NCBI GenBank assembly: GCA_023419315.1
Contig: JAEZYE010000042.1
Span: 5,751-69,750, forward strand
Source: Pseudomonadota bacterium
Lineage (GTDB): Bacteria; Pseudomonadota; Gammaproteobacteria; Xanthomonadales; Xanthomonadaceae
DNA: 64,000 bases
Direction: 5' to 3'
In this document: piece by piece, positions 34,066 through 42,071 of the stretch
How the letters are laid out: each line of letters begins with the position of its first letter
Numbering within the stretch: the stretch's first letter is position 1
Notes under the pieces: generated by a model
What the model saw: only the letters and a program-made list of their open reading frames with translations
Told to the model about the DNA's origin: nothing
Databases searched by the model: none
Made by a program: the position numbers and the translations under genes

Positions 34066-34917
34066 ATGCCGCCCCTGATCAAGATCCGATCCGAGCGTGA
34101 CCAGATGTCGGCGATCGAACGCCGCATCGCCGATTTCATTCTCGAAAATGCCCATCTGCTGCGCGACTATTCGTCGCAGCAACTGGCCAGCGCGCTGGGC
34201 ATCAGCCAGTCCAGCGTGGTGAAGTTCGCGCAGAAGTTCGGCTTCAAGGGCTACCCGGATCTCAAGTTCTCGATCGGCGAGGCCGTCGCGCGCGGTGGCG
34301 GTGAGCGGCCGCCGCAACGCCGGATGGAAGATCCGGCCACCGATGCCTTCCTCCAGATTGAAGCCGGCCTGCGGCGCAGCAAGCTCGCGGCGGAGGAAGA
34401 GACACGCTCGGTCAATCCGCGCGAGACCATCGAGAACATCGCCGCGCTCATCGATGAATCGAACCGGGTGTTCGTGTACGGACTGGGCGATGACGGGCTG
34501 TTCGCACGCGAATTCGCGATGCGGCTTTCGCTGCTCGGCATGCTGACCGTGCACCAGGCCGATCCGATCCTGATGATGTCGAACCTGTCGGCCGTGCGGC
34601 CCGGTGATGTGCTGCTGGTGTTCTCCGAATTCGGCAAGCTGCCGACGCTTTCGCAGATCAGCCGGCAGTTCCAGCACGCCGGCGGCAAGGTCGTGTCGAT
34701 CACGCGGCACACCTCCAATCCGCTGCGCGCCCACGCCGATGCGACGCTGGTCGTCTGCGCGCACGACCCGGTCCCGCATGTCGAGGCGCTCCTGTATCGT
34801 TCCTCGCTGCAGTATCTGCTGGACCTGCTGTTCGTCGTGCTGTGCCATCGCAATGACGATCGCCACCGCCAGCTCAACATCAACCTGGAACGGATCCAGC
34901 ACCTGCTGGATTCGTGA
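34066..34917 (+). CDS. MurR/RpiR family transcriptional regulator
   Basis: 283 residues: an N-terminal HTH_6 domain (residues 1-77; RDYSSQQLASALGISQSSVV is the recognition region) and a SIS sugar-phosphate-binding domain (about 120-255; RVFVYGLGDDGLFAREFAMR). RpiR-type proteins sense phosphosugars, and MurR senses MurNAc-6-phosphate. Placed between the epimerase and the YkuD-fold gene, it probably controls this block; no murQ or sugar PTS gene is near, so the effector could differ from MurNAc-6-P. Likely target sites are in the 31304-31468 gap. Confidence 0.88.
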   Translation: MPPLIKIRSERDQMSAIERRIADFILENAHLLRDYSSQQLASALGISQSSVVKFAQKFGFKGYPDLKFSIGEAVARGGGERPPQRRMEDPATDAFLQIEAGLRRSKLAAEEETRSVNPRETIENIAALIDESNRVFVYGLGDDGLFAREFAMRLSLLGMLTVHQADPILMMSNLSAVRPGDVLLVFSEFGKLPTLSQISRQFQHAGGKVVSITRHTSNPLRAHADATLVVCAHDPVPHVEALLYRSSLQYLLDLLFVVLCHRNDDRHRQLNINLERIQHLLDS

Positions 34918-34932
34918 GTCGCGGGAGAGACC

Positions 34933-35727
34933 ATGCGCTTGTCGTCGCCATTTCGTTCCTTGGGCCTGAAGACCGTCCTGTGCGGCGTGCTGGCCTGCCT
35001 TCCTGTTTCGGTGCTTGCTGCGGGGCCGGCTGATGCTTGGCATGCATCGAAACAGATGGTCGTGGTGATCACGCCGGACTGGAACGCGACGCAGGGCCAA
35101 CTCACGCGTTTCGAGCGCGATGGCACTGCCGGCTGGCGCAAGGTCGAGGCTTCGGCGCCGATTGCGGTGGGCCGCAACGGCAGCGCGTGGGGCATCGGCC
35201 TGCATCCGGAACAGTCCGGCGATCCGCGCAAGCAGGAAGGCGATGGCCGCGCGCCGGCCGGTGTGTTCGCGCTGGGCGATGCCTTCGGCTACGCGGCGAC
35301 ACTGCGCACCGGGTTGGCGTATGCGCCGATGCAGGCGTCGCACTGGTGCATCGATGTGCCGGCCTCGCCGCTGTACAACCGCATCGTCGACAGCCGCGAA
35401 ACTGGCGAGGCCGCCGTGCAGGGTTCGACCGAGCCGATGCGCCGCGATCTGCATGCCGACGGTGACGTCCGCTACAAGGAAGGCTTCGTCATCCTGCACA
35501 ACCCCGGCAATGTCGCCGGTGCGGGCAGCTGCATCTTCGCCCACCTGTGGAAGGCCCCAGGCGAACCCACCGCCGGTTGCACCGCGATGGCCGAGCCGGT
35601 GATGGATCGCGTGATCGCGTGGCTTGATCGCCGCCAGCAACCCGTGTTCGTGCTGTTGCCACAAGCAGAATACGAACGCCTGGCGACCGAATGGGCCCTG
35701 CCGCAGATGCAGGGTGCCGCGCAATGA
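34933..35727 (+). CDS. YkuD-fold (L,D-transpeptidase family) exported protein
   Basis: 264 residues with a signal peptide (ends SVLAA). The YkuD motif is recognisable: GDGRAPAGVFALGDAFGY, then HLWKAPGEPTAGCTAM with the catalytic His-x17-Cys pair placed as in L,D-transpeptidases (HxnSxGCxR/x). The usual Arg after Cys is replaced (GCTAM). Classical members crosslink murein or attach lipoproteins; here the setting, between a murein-peptide regulator and a transporter overlapping its stop (ATGA), suggests L,D-carboxypeptidase or hydrolytic use, which is inference. ATG at 34933, 15 bases after the regulator gene. Confidence 0.75.
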   Translation: MRLSSPFRSLGLKTVLCGVLACLPVSVLAAGPADAWHASKQMVVVITPDWNATQGQLTRFERDGTAGWRKVEASAPIAVGRNGSAWGIGLHPEQSGDPRKQEGDGRAPAGVFALGDAFGYAATLRTGLAYAPMQASHWCIDVPASPLYNRIVDSRETGEAAVQGSTEPMRRDLHADGDVRYKEGFVILHNPGNVAGAGSCIFAHLWKAPGEPTAGCTAMAEPVMDRVIAWLDRRQQPVFVLLPQAEYERLATEWALPQMQGAAQ

Positions 35728-36992
35728 GCTGGCCGGGCGCGACGGCGCGCGTACTCATCGGCTTGATCGCGGGCGCGCTGACCGGGTTGGCGCTGGCGCA
35801 CTGGAGTCCGGGCGCTGCATCGAATGCCGTCGCCGTGGCCCAGCCCATCGGACGTCTGTGGTTGAGCGGGCTGCAGATGACCGTGGTGCCACTGGTGTTG
35901 TCACTGGTGATCCTCGGTGTCGCCACCGCGAGCGATGCCGCGGCATCGGGTCGCGTCGCGCGGCGCGCGATGATCGTGTTCATCGCGTTGCTGTCCCTGT
36001 TCGCCGCCTATGCCGCGATCGTGGCGCCGATGGTGCTGTCGCTGATGCCGCACAGCCCCGAACTGGCGGCGACCTTGCGCGGCAACCTCGCCTCGGTGGC
36101 CGAGTTGAAGACGCCGGGCCTCGCCGACTGGTTCGGTTCCATCATTCCCAGCAACGCGATCAGTGCGGCCGCGCAAGGCGCGATGCTGCCCGTCGTGGTG
36201 TTTGCGCTGTTCTTCGGTTTTGCGCTGACGCGCATTCCCGAGGATCGGCGCGCGCAGATCATCAATTTCTGCCACGGCATCGCGGACACGATGATCGTGA
36301 TCGTGCGCTGGATGCTGCTGGCCGCACCCGTGGGCGTGTTCGCGCTCGTGCTGGCGGTGTGCGCGCAGGCCGGCGCCGGCGTCATCGGCGCGCTGATCGG
36401 CTACATCGCACTGCAGTGCGGCATGTACATCGGCGCGATCCTGATCTGCTACGTGCTGGTGGCGATGTTCGGACGCACGTCCCCGCTTGCCTTCGCCAAG
36501 GCAATCCTGCCGGCGCAGGTGGTGGCCGCCAGCACGCAATCGTCGCTGGCGTCCCTGCCGGCGATGGTCGAGAGCGCACGTTTCCGACTGGGTCATCCGC
36601 GCGCCGTCGCCGCGCTGGTCCTGCCGATGGCGGTCACGCTGTTCCGCATCACCAGTCCCATCCAGTACCTGGTCGCGGCCAGTTTCGTCGCGTGGGCATA
36701 CGGCATCGAGGTCGGCGCAGTGACGATGGCCGCGGGCGCGGCGCTGGCCGTGATCATCAGCCTCGGTTCGATCGGCTTGCCCGGACAGGTCAGCTTCATG
36801 GCGACCGTGATGCCGGTGACGCAGTCGATGGGCCTGCCGCTGGAACCACTCGGCCTGTTGCTGGCTGTGGACACGATTCCTGATGTGTTCGCCACGACGG
36901 GCAATGTCACGGGCGATCTCACTGCCAGCAGCATCGTCGCCAGGCACTCACCGGATGCGCGCGACGTCGAGGACGTACCCAACGAAGCCTGA
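35724..36992 (+). CDS. Dicarboxylate/amino acid:cation symporter (DAACS)
   Basis: 422 residues with about eight membrane segments and two re-entrant loops. Family hallmarks are the serine-rich hairpin (ASTQSSLASLPAMVES), TSPIQYLV in HP2's neighbourhood, and GLPLEPLGLLLAVDTIPDVFATTGNVTGD, which holds the substrate and sodium Asp/Asn residues. Members (GltP, DctA) import glutamate, aspartate or C4-dicarboxylates with Na+ or H+. In this operon it may bring in glutamate released from murein peptides, or the acidic Ala-Glu dipeptide; the second would be new for the family. The start overlaps the previous stop (ATGA) and the gene ends the plus-strand run. Confidence 0.9.
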   Translation: MSWPGATARVLIGLIAGALTGLALAHWSPGAASNAVAVAQPIGRLWLSGLQMTVVPLVLSLVILGVATASDAAASGRVARRAMIVFIALLSLFAAYAAIVAPMVLSLMPHSPELAATLRGNLASVAELKTPGLADWFGSIIPSNAISAAAQGAMLPVVVFALFFGFALTRIPEDRRAQIINFCHGIADTMIVIVRWMLLAAPVGVFALVLAVCAQAGAGVIGALIGYIALQCGMYIGAILICYVLVAMFGRTSPLAFAKAILPAQVVAASTQSSLASLPAMVESARFRLGHPRAVAALVLPMAVTLFRITSPIQYLVAASFVAWAYGIEVGAVTMAAGAALAVIISLGSIGLPGQVSFMATVMPVTQSMGLPLEPLGLLLAVDTIPDVFATTGNVTGDLTASSIVARHSPDARDVEDVPNEA

Positions 36993-37114
36993 GCCGGTTC
37001 GCGGGCGGCATAGCCGTTCATCCACGGCGGCGGGCCGGGATGGCGCTCAATGAGAAAGGCGAACGGCGCCGCTCCGGGCCGAGCATGTAAAATCGCCGTC
37101 TTTTGAGCGGTCGC

Positions 37115-37786
37115 GTGGCAAAACTGCAGCAACGGGCGCCGGTGCCGGGCCCGGCCTTCATCCGGCAACTCGCCCGGCTCGTCCAGACGGAACCGGCGCC
37201 GAGCACCCAGACGCTTTCCGAGCGACTGAGCCATTGGATTGACTGGAATCGCGCGGTCAACCTGTCACGGGCGCTGGACGCTCCGCCTGTCGGATCCGAG
37301 ACCATGGAAGCGGCCTCCGGCAACGAGGAGTTCGAGGCCTGCCAGCGGTCCCGTGCGGCGCTCATGGACACCATCACCGGCTTCGTTGTGCCGCAGGACG
37401 ACCGGAAGATCGAGTTCGCGCTGTTTCGCAAGCACTGCCTCGACGTCCAGCGGTCCATGCAGACCGCCACCGGACGGCTGCGCGGACGCTTGCGCGAGCG
37501 TGTGGCCGCGCAATCTGCAGCGCTGGCGCGCTTGGCCGAGGTCGACGCGGTGATGGAAATGACCCTCAGCCCACGCGAGCAGAGTCTGCTGGCGCGGGTG
37601 CCGGCCCTGCTGGAAACACACTTCGCTGCGCTCACGGGCACGGCGGAGGGCGATAGCACCCCCTCCCGGAATGCCGGGCTGGAAACCTTCCGCCGCGACA
37701 TGCAGGACCTTCTGCTCGCGGAACTGGAGGTCCGTTTCCTTCCCATCGACAGCCTGCTTGCCGCACTTCGTACCCCGACCCGATGA
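37115..37786 (+). CDS. DUF3348 protein, first gene of a motor-like operon
   Basis: 223 residues (from the GTG), mostly helical, cytoplasmic, no membrane segment. APVPGPAFIRQLARLV at the N terminus and the RKIEFALFRKHCLDVQRSM and LSPREQSLLARVPALLE segments fit DUF3348. The function is not known. The GTG at 37115 is preferred over an in-frame TTG at 37103; a -10-like TAAAAT sits at 37088-37093. Its stop overlaps the DUF802 start by four bases. DUF3348, DUF802, an OmpA protein and DUF2894 recur as neighbours in other Proteobacteria, so this protein is probably a cytoplasmic partner of the membrane complex. Confidence 0.75.
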   Translation: MAKLQQRAPVPGPAFIRQLARLVQTEPAPSTQTLSERLSHWIDWNRAVNLSRALDAPPVGSETMEAASGNEEFEACQRSRAALMDTITGFVVPQDDRKIEFALFRKHCLDVQRSMQTATGRLRGRLRERVAAQSAALARLAEVDAVMEMTLSPREQSLLARVPALLETHFAALTGTAEGDSTPSRNAGLETFRRDMQDLLLAELEVRFLPIDSLLAALRTPTR

Positions 37787-39888
37787 AGCCCATGACCCAC
37801 ACTCCTTTCTACTTCGTCCTGTTCTTCATCGGCCTTGCGGTGACGTGCTGGATTGGCGGCGGCTACGTCGGATCGAATCTGCCCGGCGTGACGGTGACCG
37901 CCCTGATCGCGGCCTGTTATGCGGTGGGCGGAATGGAGCTGTATCGCTACCGCCAGGCCACTGCATCGCTGGTGCGCGCGGTGTCCGACACGACCAGCGC
38001 GCAGTCGTCGCTGGGCGCATGGCTCGAACGCCTGCCAGCGGCGCTTCGCCCTGCCGTGCGGCTGCGCGTGGAAGGCGAGCGCGTCGGCCTCCCCGCGCCC
38101 GCCCTGACACCGTATCTGGTCGGCCTGCTGGTCCTGCTCGGCATGCTGGGAACGCTGCTTGGCATGATGGTGACCTTGCGCGGCACCGGCCTTGCTCTGG
38201 AGAACGCGACGGATCTCGATTCGATCCGCGGCTCGCTCGCGGCTCCGGTGCACGGACTCGGCTTCGCGTTCGGAACATCGATCGCCGGCGTCGCGACATC
38301 GGCCCTGCTCGGCTTGCTGTCCGCACTGTGCCGGCGCGAACGTCTAGGTGCAGCGCAGGCGCTCGACGCGGAAATCGCTGGGTCGCTGCGCGTGCATTCG
38401 CAAGCGTGGCAGCGCGAGGAATCCTTCCGCCTGCTCCAGCGCCAGGCGGAGGCCATGCCGATGCTGCTGGATCGCCTGCAAGGCATGATCGGCGCCATCG
38501 AACAGCAGAACACTGCACAGGGCGAGCGGTTGATCGCGAGCCAGCAGGAATTCCATGCGCGCGCCGAAACCGCGCATGCGCGTCTGGGCGTTTCGCTCGA
38601 ACAATCGCTGAAAGCCGGCGCGGACGCGTACGCGCGCGCGACCGCTGCGGCTTCGCAATCGGCGATGGAGGCGACGCTGGCCGGCCTGGCGCGCGAAGCC
38701 GGCGCGGTCCACGAGGCGGTGACGCGGTCGGTCACGCAGCAGTTGGACGCACTTGCCTCCGGCTTCACCGCGGCCAGTGAAGTCGCAGCGTCGAGCTGGA
38801 ACGGTGTACTTGACGAACAGCGTCGCAGCCATGAGGCGATGGGCAACCAGTTGCAGACAGCACTCGACGCATTCACTGCCCGCTTCGGAGCACACGCAAC
38901 GCAATGGGTCGATCAGCTGGGCTCACGCCTGGACGAGCGTTCGGCGCTGGACGCACAGTCCCGGCAGCAGGCGCTCGCGCAGCAGGATCAGATGAACGCC
39001 GTGGCGGCCACGCGCAACGAACAGGCACTCGCCGCTGCCAGCGAACATCTCGGGCAACAGGCGGGTGCGCTGGTGCGCACCATTGAACAGTCCCACGCCG
39101 GACTTCTGGATGCGCTGTCGGCCCACGACGAAGCGCGGCTTTCAGCGTGGTCCGAAAAGCTGGAACGCATCAGCGCGTCACTGCGCGAGGATTGGGATCG
39201 CGCGACGGCGGGCACCGCCGAGCAGCACGCGCGGATCGGCGCCGCACTGGTGGCCAGTGCGGATGAAATCGGTGGGCGCGCGCAGTTGCATGCGAGCGAG
39301 ACCATCGCAGAGATTTCGCGGCTCGTGGAAGTCGCATCGGAGGCGCCGCGCGCTGCCGCTGACGTCATCGCCGAAATGCGCCAGCAGCTTTCCGACAGCA
39401 TGGTGCGCGATACCGCGATGCTGGACGAGCGCAACCAGCTGATGGGTACGCTGCAGACGCTGCTCGATGCGGTGAACCATGCGTCCACCGAGCAGCGCAG
39501 CGCCGTCGATGCATTGGTGGTGACGTCCTCGGATCTGCTGGAAAGCGTCGGCTCGCGGTTCATCGAACACATCCAGTCAGAGACCGGAAAGCTCGATTCG
39601 GTCGCCGCGCAGGTCAGCGTCAGTGCCGTCGAAGTCGCCAGTCTTGCGGAAGCGTTCGGCTCGGCGGTCGAGATGTTCGGCCAGACCAATACGGAGCTGC
39701 TTGCGCGCCTGCACGGTATCGGTGAAGCACTTGACCGTTCATCGACGCGCAGTGACGAGCAACTCGCCTACTACGTCGCGCAGGCACGCGAAGTCGTCGA
39801 TCTGAGCCTGCTGGCCCAGCAGCAGATCGTCGGCGAGCTGCAGCAGCTCGGCGGCCGCCGCGGCGCTACGGAAGCCAGCGCCGCATGA
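37783..39888 (+). CDS. DUF802 protein: MotA/ExbB/ZorA-like stator with long cytoplasmic tail
   Basis: 701 residues. Four membrane helices at about 8-26, 33-52, 107-128 and 150-175; the last two carry the MotA/TolQ/ExbB-like signature GMLGTLLGMMVTLRG and a second small-residue helix (FAFGTSIAGVATSALLG). From about residue 195 to the end is an Ala/Gln/Glu-rich helical, coiled-coil region of some 500 residues. A MotA-type pore plus a very long tail is the layout of ZorA of the Zorya defence system. It is followed, with a four-base overlap, by a MotB/ZorB-like OmpA protein. The role is unknown. Confidence 0.85.
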   Translation: MKPMTHTPFYFVLFFIGLAVTCWIGGGYVGSNLPGVTVTALIAACYAVGGMELYRYRQATASLVRAVSDTTSAQSSLGAWLERLPAALRPAVRLRVEGERVGLPAPALTPYLVGLLVLLGMLGTLLGMMVTLRGTGLALENATDLDSIRGSLAAPVHGLGFAFGTSIAGVATSALLGLLSALCRRERLGAAQALDAEIAGSLRVHSQAWQREESFRLLQRQAEAMPMLLDRLQGMIGAIEQQNTAQGERLIASQQEFHARAETAHARLGVSLEQSLKAGADAYARATAAASQSAMEATLAGLAREAGAVHEAVTRSVTQQLDALASGFTAASEVAASSWNGVLDEQRRSHEAMGNQLQTALDAFTARFGAHATQWVDQLGSRLDERSALDAQSRQQALAQQDQMNAVAATRNEQALAAASEHLGQQAGALVRTIEQSHAGLLDALSAHDEARLSAWSEKLERISASLREDWDRATAGTAEQHARIGAALVASADEIGGRAQLHASETIAEISRLVEVASEAPRAAADVIAEMRQQLSDSMVRDTAMLDERNQLMGTLQTLLDAVNHASTEQRSAVDALVVTSSDLLESVGSRFIEHIQSETGKLDSVAAQVSVSAVEVASLAEAFGSAVEMFGQTNTELLARLHGIGEALDRSSTRSDEQLAYYVAQAREVVDLSLLAQQQIVGELQQLGGRRGATEASAA

Positions 39889-40532
39889 GCATCGAGTTCG
39901 ATGATGAAGCCGGTTTGAGCGCCCCGATCTGGGCCAGCTTCGGTGATCTGATGTCCGTGCTGCTCGGGGCATTCGTGCTTGTGCTGGTGGGCGTGATCGC
40001 CGTGCAAGCGCAATTGGCAGGCCAGCTCGACGAAGAGATGAAGCGGCGCGAACAGGAAGCGATGCAGCGCAAGGCGCTCGGCGAGGCGCTGGCTGCGCCG
40101 ATCGCGGCGGGACGCGTGACGCTGGTGGATGGACGCATCGGCATTCGTGGCAACGTGTTGTTCGCGTTGAACTCGGACCAGCTGCAACCCGAGGGCCGCG
40201 AGTTGCTGAAGAGTCTCGCGCGTCCGCTGGCCGGATATCTGCGGACGCGCGAGGAGATCCTGATGGTCAGTGGCTTCACCGATGATCGGCAGGTGCGCGA
40301 TGGCAATGCGCAGTTCGCCGACAACTGGGACTTGTCGGCGCAGCGCGCGCTGACCGTGACCCGCGCGCTGATCGATGAGGGCGTGCCGTCGGGTTCTGTA
40401 TTCGCGGCAGCATTCGGCTCCGAACAGCCAATCAGTTCCAATGATGATGCGGAAGGTCGCGCGCGCAATCGCCGGGTGGAAATCGCGCCGATGCCCCGTC
40501 CGTCCACGCCGGAACCGACGCGTGAACACTGA
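39885..40532 (+). CDS. OmpA/MotB-like peptidoglycan-anchored motor subunit
   Basis: 215 residues. One N-terminal membrane helix (about 15-37) starts WASFGDLMSVLLGAFVLVLV; Asp21 is placed like the proton-conducting Asp of MotB/ZorB. A short coil follows and then an OmpA domain (about 85-205) with LFALNSDQLQPEGRELL, SGFTDDRQ, NWDLSAQRA and RARNRRVEI, the peptidoglycan-binding features. It is the natural partner of the DUF802 MotA-like protein (ATGA overlap) and its stop overlaps the next gene by 11 bases. No flagellar genes are nearby, so a flagellar stator is unlikely. Confidence 0.9.
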   Translation: MSIEFDDEAGLSAPIWASFGDLMSVLLGAFVLVLVGVIAVQAQLAGQLDEEMKRREQEAMQRKALGEALAAPIAAGRVTLVDGRIGIRGNVLFALNSDQLQPEGRELLKSLARPLAGYLRTREEILMVSGFTDDRQVRDGNAQFADNWDLSAQRALTVTRALIDEGVPSGSVFAAAFGSEQPISSNDDAEGRARNRRVEIAPMPRPSTPEPTREH

Positions 40533-41139
40533 GCACGACACCGCTGGCGCAGCGCTGCAACGCTGGCGCATCGAAGCTCGACAGGATTCAGCGCCGCTCC
40601 GCTTCGCGTTGATCGAAGCCATGGCGCGTCGCGGCTCCATGTTGGCGGGCGAAGCCAGGCGGCGGCATGACGCGCGCATGCTGCAATTGATCGTCGAGTA
40701 TCCGCGCGATCGCGCCGACGCCGAAACTGCACGCGAGTCACGCGCATCGGATTCGATGACGCGGTTGCTCGACCACATGCGCAACGGCGCGCGTCTTGAA
40801 AATCCGGATTCGCTGCCGTCGGCCTGCTATCCGGAACTTCCGTTGCTGGGGCAGTTTCGCGCGCTGTGGACGCAGCTTCGTACCGAAGGCCAGATGCAGG
40901 CCGCGCTCCAACCTGCGGAAACAGACGCCGGACCACTCAACTCCGGCAGATTGATCCAGCGTTCGCTCACGCTGATGCGCGAGGTTTCGCCGGGCTATCT
41001 GCAGCACTTCATCCAGTACGTCGACACACTGCTGTCGCTCGACTCGATGCGCGCGGCGGAAAGCGATAGCCCGAGCAAGACTCCGGCAGAGACCAGCCGC
41101 ACCGCTCGAAAGCGCGCGCCGAAGACGAAGACGCGCTGA
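40522..41139 (+). CDS. DUF2894 protein, last gene of the motor-like operon
   Basis: 205 residues starting at the GTG 40522, inside the end of the OmpA gene (11-base overlap). The N terminus has RRGSMLAGEARRRHDARMLQ, the middle PLLGQFRALWTQLRTEG and MREVSPGYLQHFIQYVDTLL; the C-terminal 35 residues are Lys/Arg/Ser/Thr-rich and probably disordered. No membrane helix. It belongs to DUF2894, seen beside DUF802 and DUF3348 genes. Function unknown; the basic tail might bind nucleic acid or lipid, or be only a tether. Confidence 0.75.
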   Translation: MNTEHDTAGAALQRWRIEARQDSAPLRFALIEAMARRGSMLAGEARRRHDARMLQLIVEYPRDRADAETARESRASDSMTRLLDHMRNGARLENPDSLPSACYPELPLLGQFRALWTQLRTEGQMQAALQPAETDAGPLNSGRLIQRSLTLMREVSPGYLQHFIQYVDTLLSLDSMRAAESDSPSKTPAETSRTARKRAPKTKTR

Positions 41140-41366
41140 CCGTAGAGCGGGCTTGCTCGCACGCACGCTTGGTCGCTTCTCATCTATTCCCAAATGGATG
41201 GCGCATACCCGTGCCGGAAGTTCCCCCATGCCTCATCCAATTTATGTACTGCTCAGTTTGGTATTCAGGCTGAGTTGATTTGCCTAACAGATAATTCACA
41301 CACCAGCAGCGAACGGGCACTCGCCTTCAGCGCTGGATACCAACAACAAGAGAGGTTTGTGAATTC

Positions 41367-41951
41367 ATGAAGAAGTCCTTGCTTGCCCTTACCCTGCTGG
41401 CCGCCCTGCCGTTCGCGGCCTCCGCAGCTGATGGCGTCTCGTACAACTACGTCGAAGGTGGCTACACCAAGAACGACATCGAAGGTCCGAATTCCGATGG
41501 TTGGGCGCTGAAGGGTTCGTTCGCGATTGCGCCGAATTTCCACGTGTTTGCTGATTACAGCCAGCAGGAAGTGGATGACGTGAAGGTTGATTTCGACCAG
41601 TGGCGCGTCGGCCTGGGCTACAACCACGAACTGTCCAAGCGCGTGGATCTGTTGACCCGCGTGGCCTACGAAAAGGTCAAGACCGACAGCTTCAACGTCG
41701 GCAACGTGCGCGTGCCGAGCTTCAGCGCTGACGGCTACAGCGTGGAAGTCGGCGTGAACAGCGCGCTGACCAATCGCCTCAACGGGTATGCGCTGGCCGG
41801 TTACGAAGACGGCGACGACTACGACGGTGACTTCTACGGCCGCCTCGGCGCGCAGGTGAAGTTCTCGCCGAACTGGAGCGCCTCGGCCGACGTCAAGATC
41901 GTCGACGGCGGTGATACCCAGTGGTTCGTCGGCCCGCGTTTCAGCTGGTAA
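41367..41951 (+). CDS. ax21: Ax21-family small outer-membrane beta-barrel protein
   Basis: 194 residues. MKKSLLALTLLAALPFAASA is the signal peptide, and DGVSYNYVEGGYTKNDIEG begins the mature barrel; strands alternate with Asp/Asn-rich turns, and the chain ends in the barrel-insertion signal GPRFSW. This matches the Xanthomonas/Stenotrophomonas Ax21 (Omp-X-like) family. Earlier claims that Ax21 is a secreted quorum or immunity signal were withdrawn; an ordinary eight-stranded porin-like role is safer. Ribosome site GAGAGG is 11 bases upstream. A strong intrinsic terminator follows. Confidence 0.9.
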   Translation: MKKSLLALTLLAALPFAASAADGVSYNYVEGGYTKNDIEGPNSDGWALKGSFAIAPNFHVFADYSQQEVDDVKVDFDQWRVGLGYNHELSKRVDLLTRVAYEKVKTDSFNVGNVRVPSFSADGYSVEVGVNSALTNRLNGYALAGYEDGDDYDGDFYGRLGAQVKFSPNWSASADVKIVDGGDTQWFVGPRFSW

Positions 41952-41998
41952 GCGGAACCGCTTTACGCGGCGTGTCTCTCTCTCCCCACGTCGCACCC

Positions 41999-42029
41999 GA
42001 AGCCCGGCCTTGGCCGGGCTTCTTCTTTT
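41999..42029 (+). terminator. Intrinsic terminator of ax21
   Basis: GAAGCCCGGCC (41999-42009) and GGCCGGGCTTC (42012-42022) form an 11-pair stem with a two-base TT separator, followed by TTCTTTT. A textbook rho-independent terminator 48 bases after the stop. Confidence 0.85.
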
Positions 42030-42040
42030 GGTGCCCAGGA

Positions 42041-42066
42041 AAAACAAAACCGGCCGCAGCCGGTTT
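42041..42066 (-). terminator. Intrinsic terminator of the gpsA operon
   Basis: On the minus strand AAACCGGC-TGCG-GCCGGTTT is followed by TGTTTT (AAAACAAAA on the plus strand, 42041-42049). It lies five bases after the gpsA stop and faces the ax21 terminator. Confidence 0.75.
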
Positions 42067-42071
42067 CGTCA

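Noticed and set aside
37115..41139. A complete Zorya anti-phage system
   Set aside because: Only the motor-like pair resembles ZorA and ZorB; no ZorC, ZorD helicase or ZorE nuclease is encoded next to it, and the flanks are housekeeping genes.
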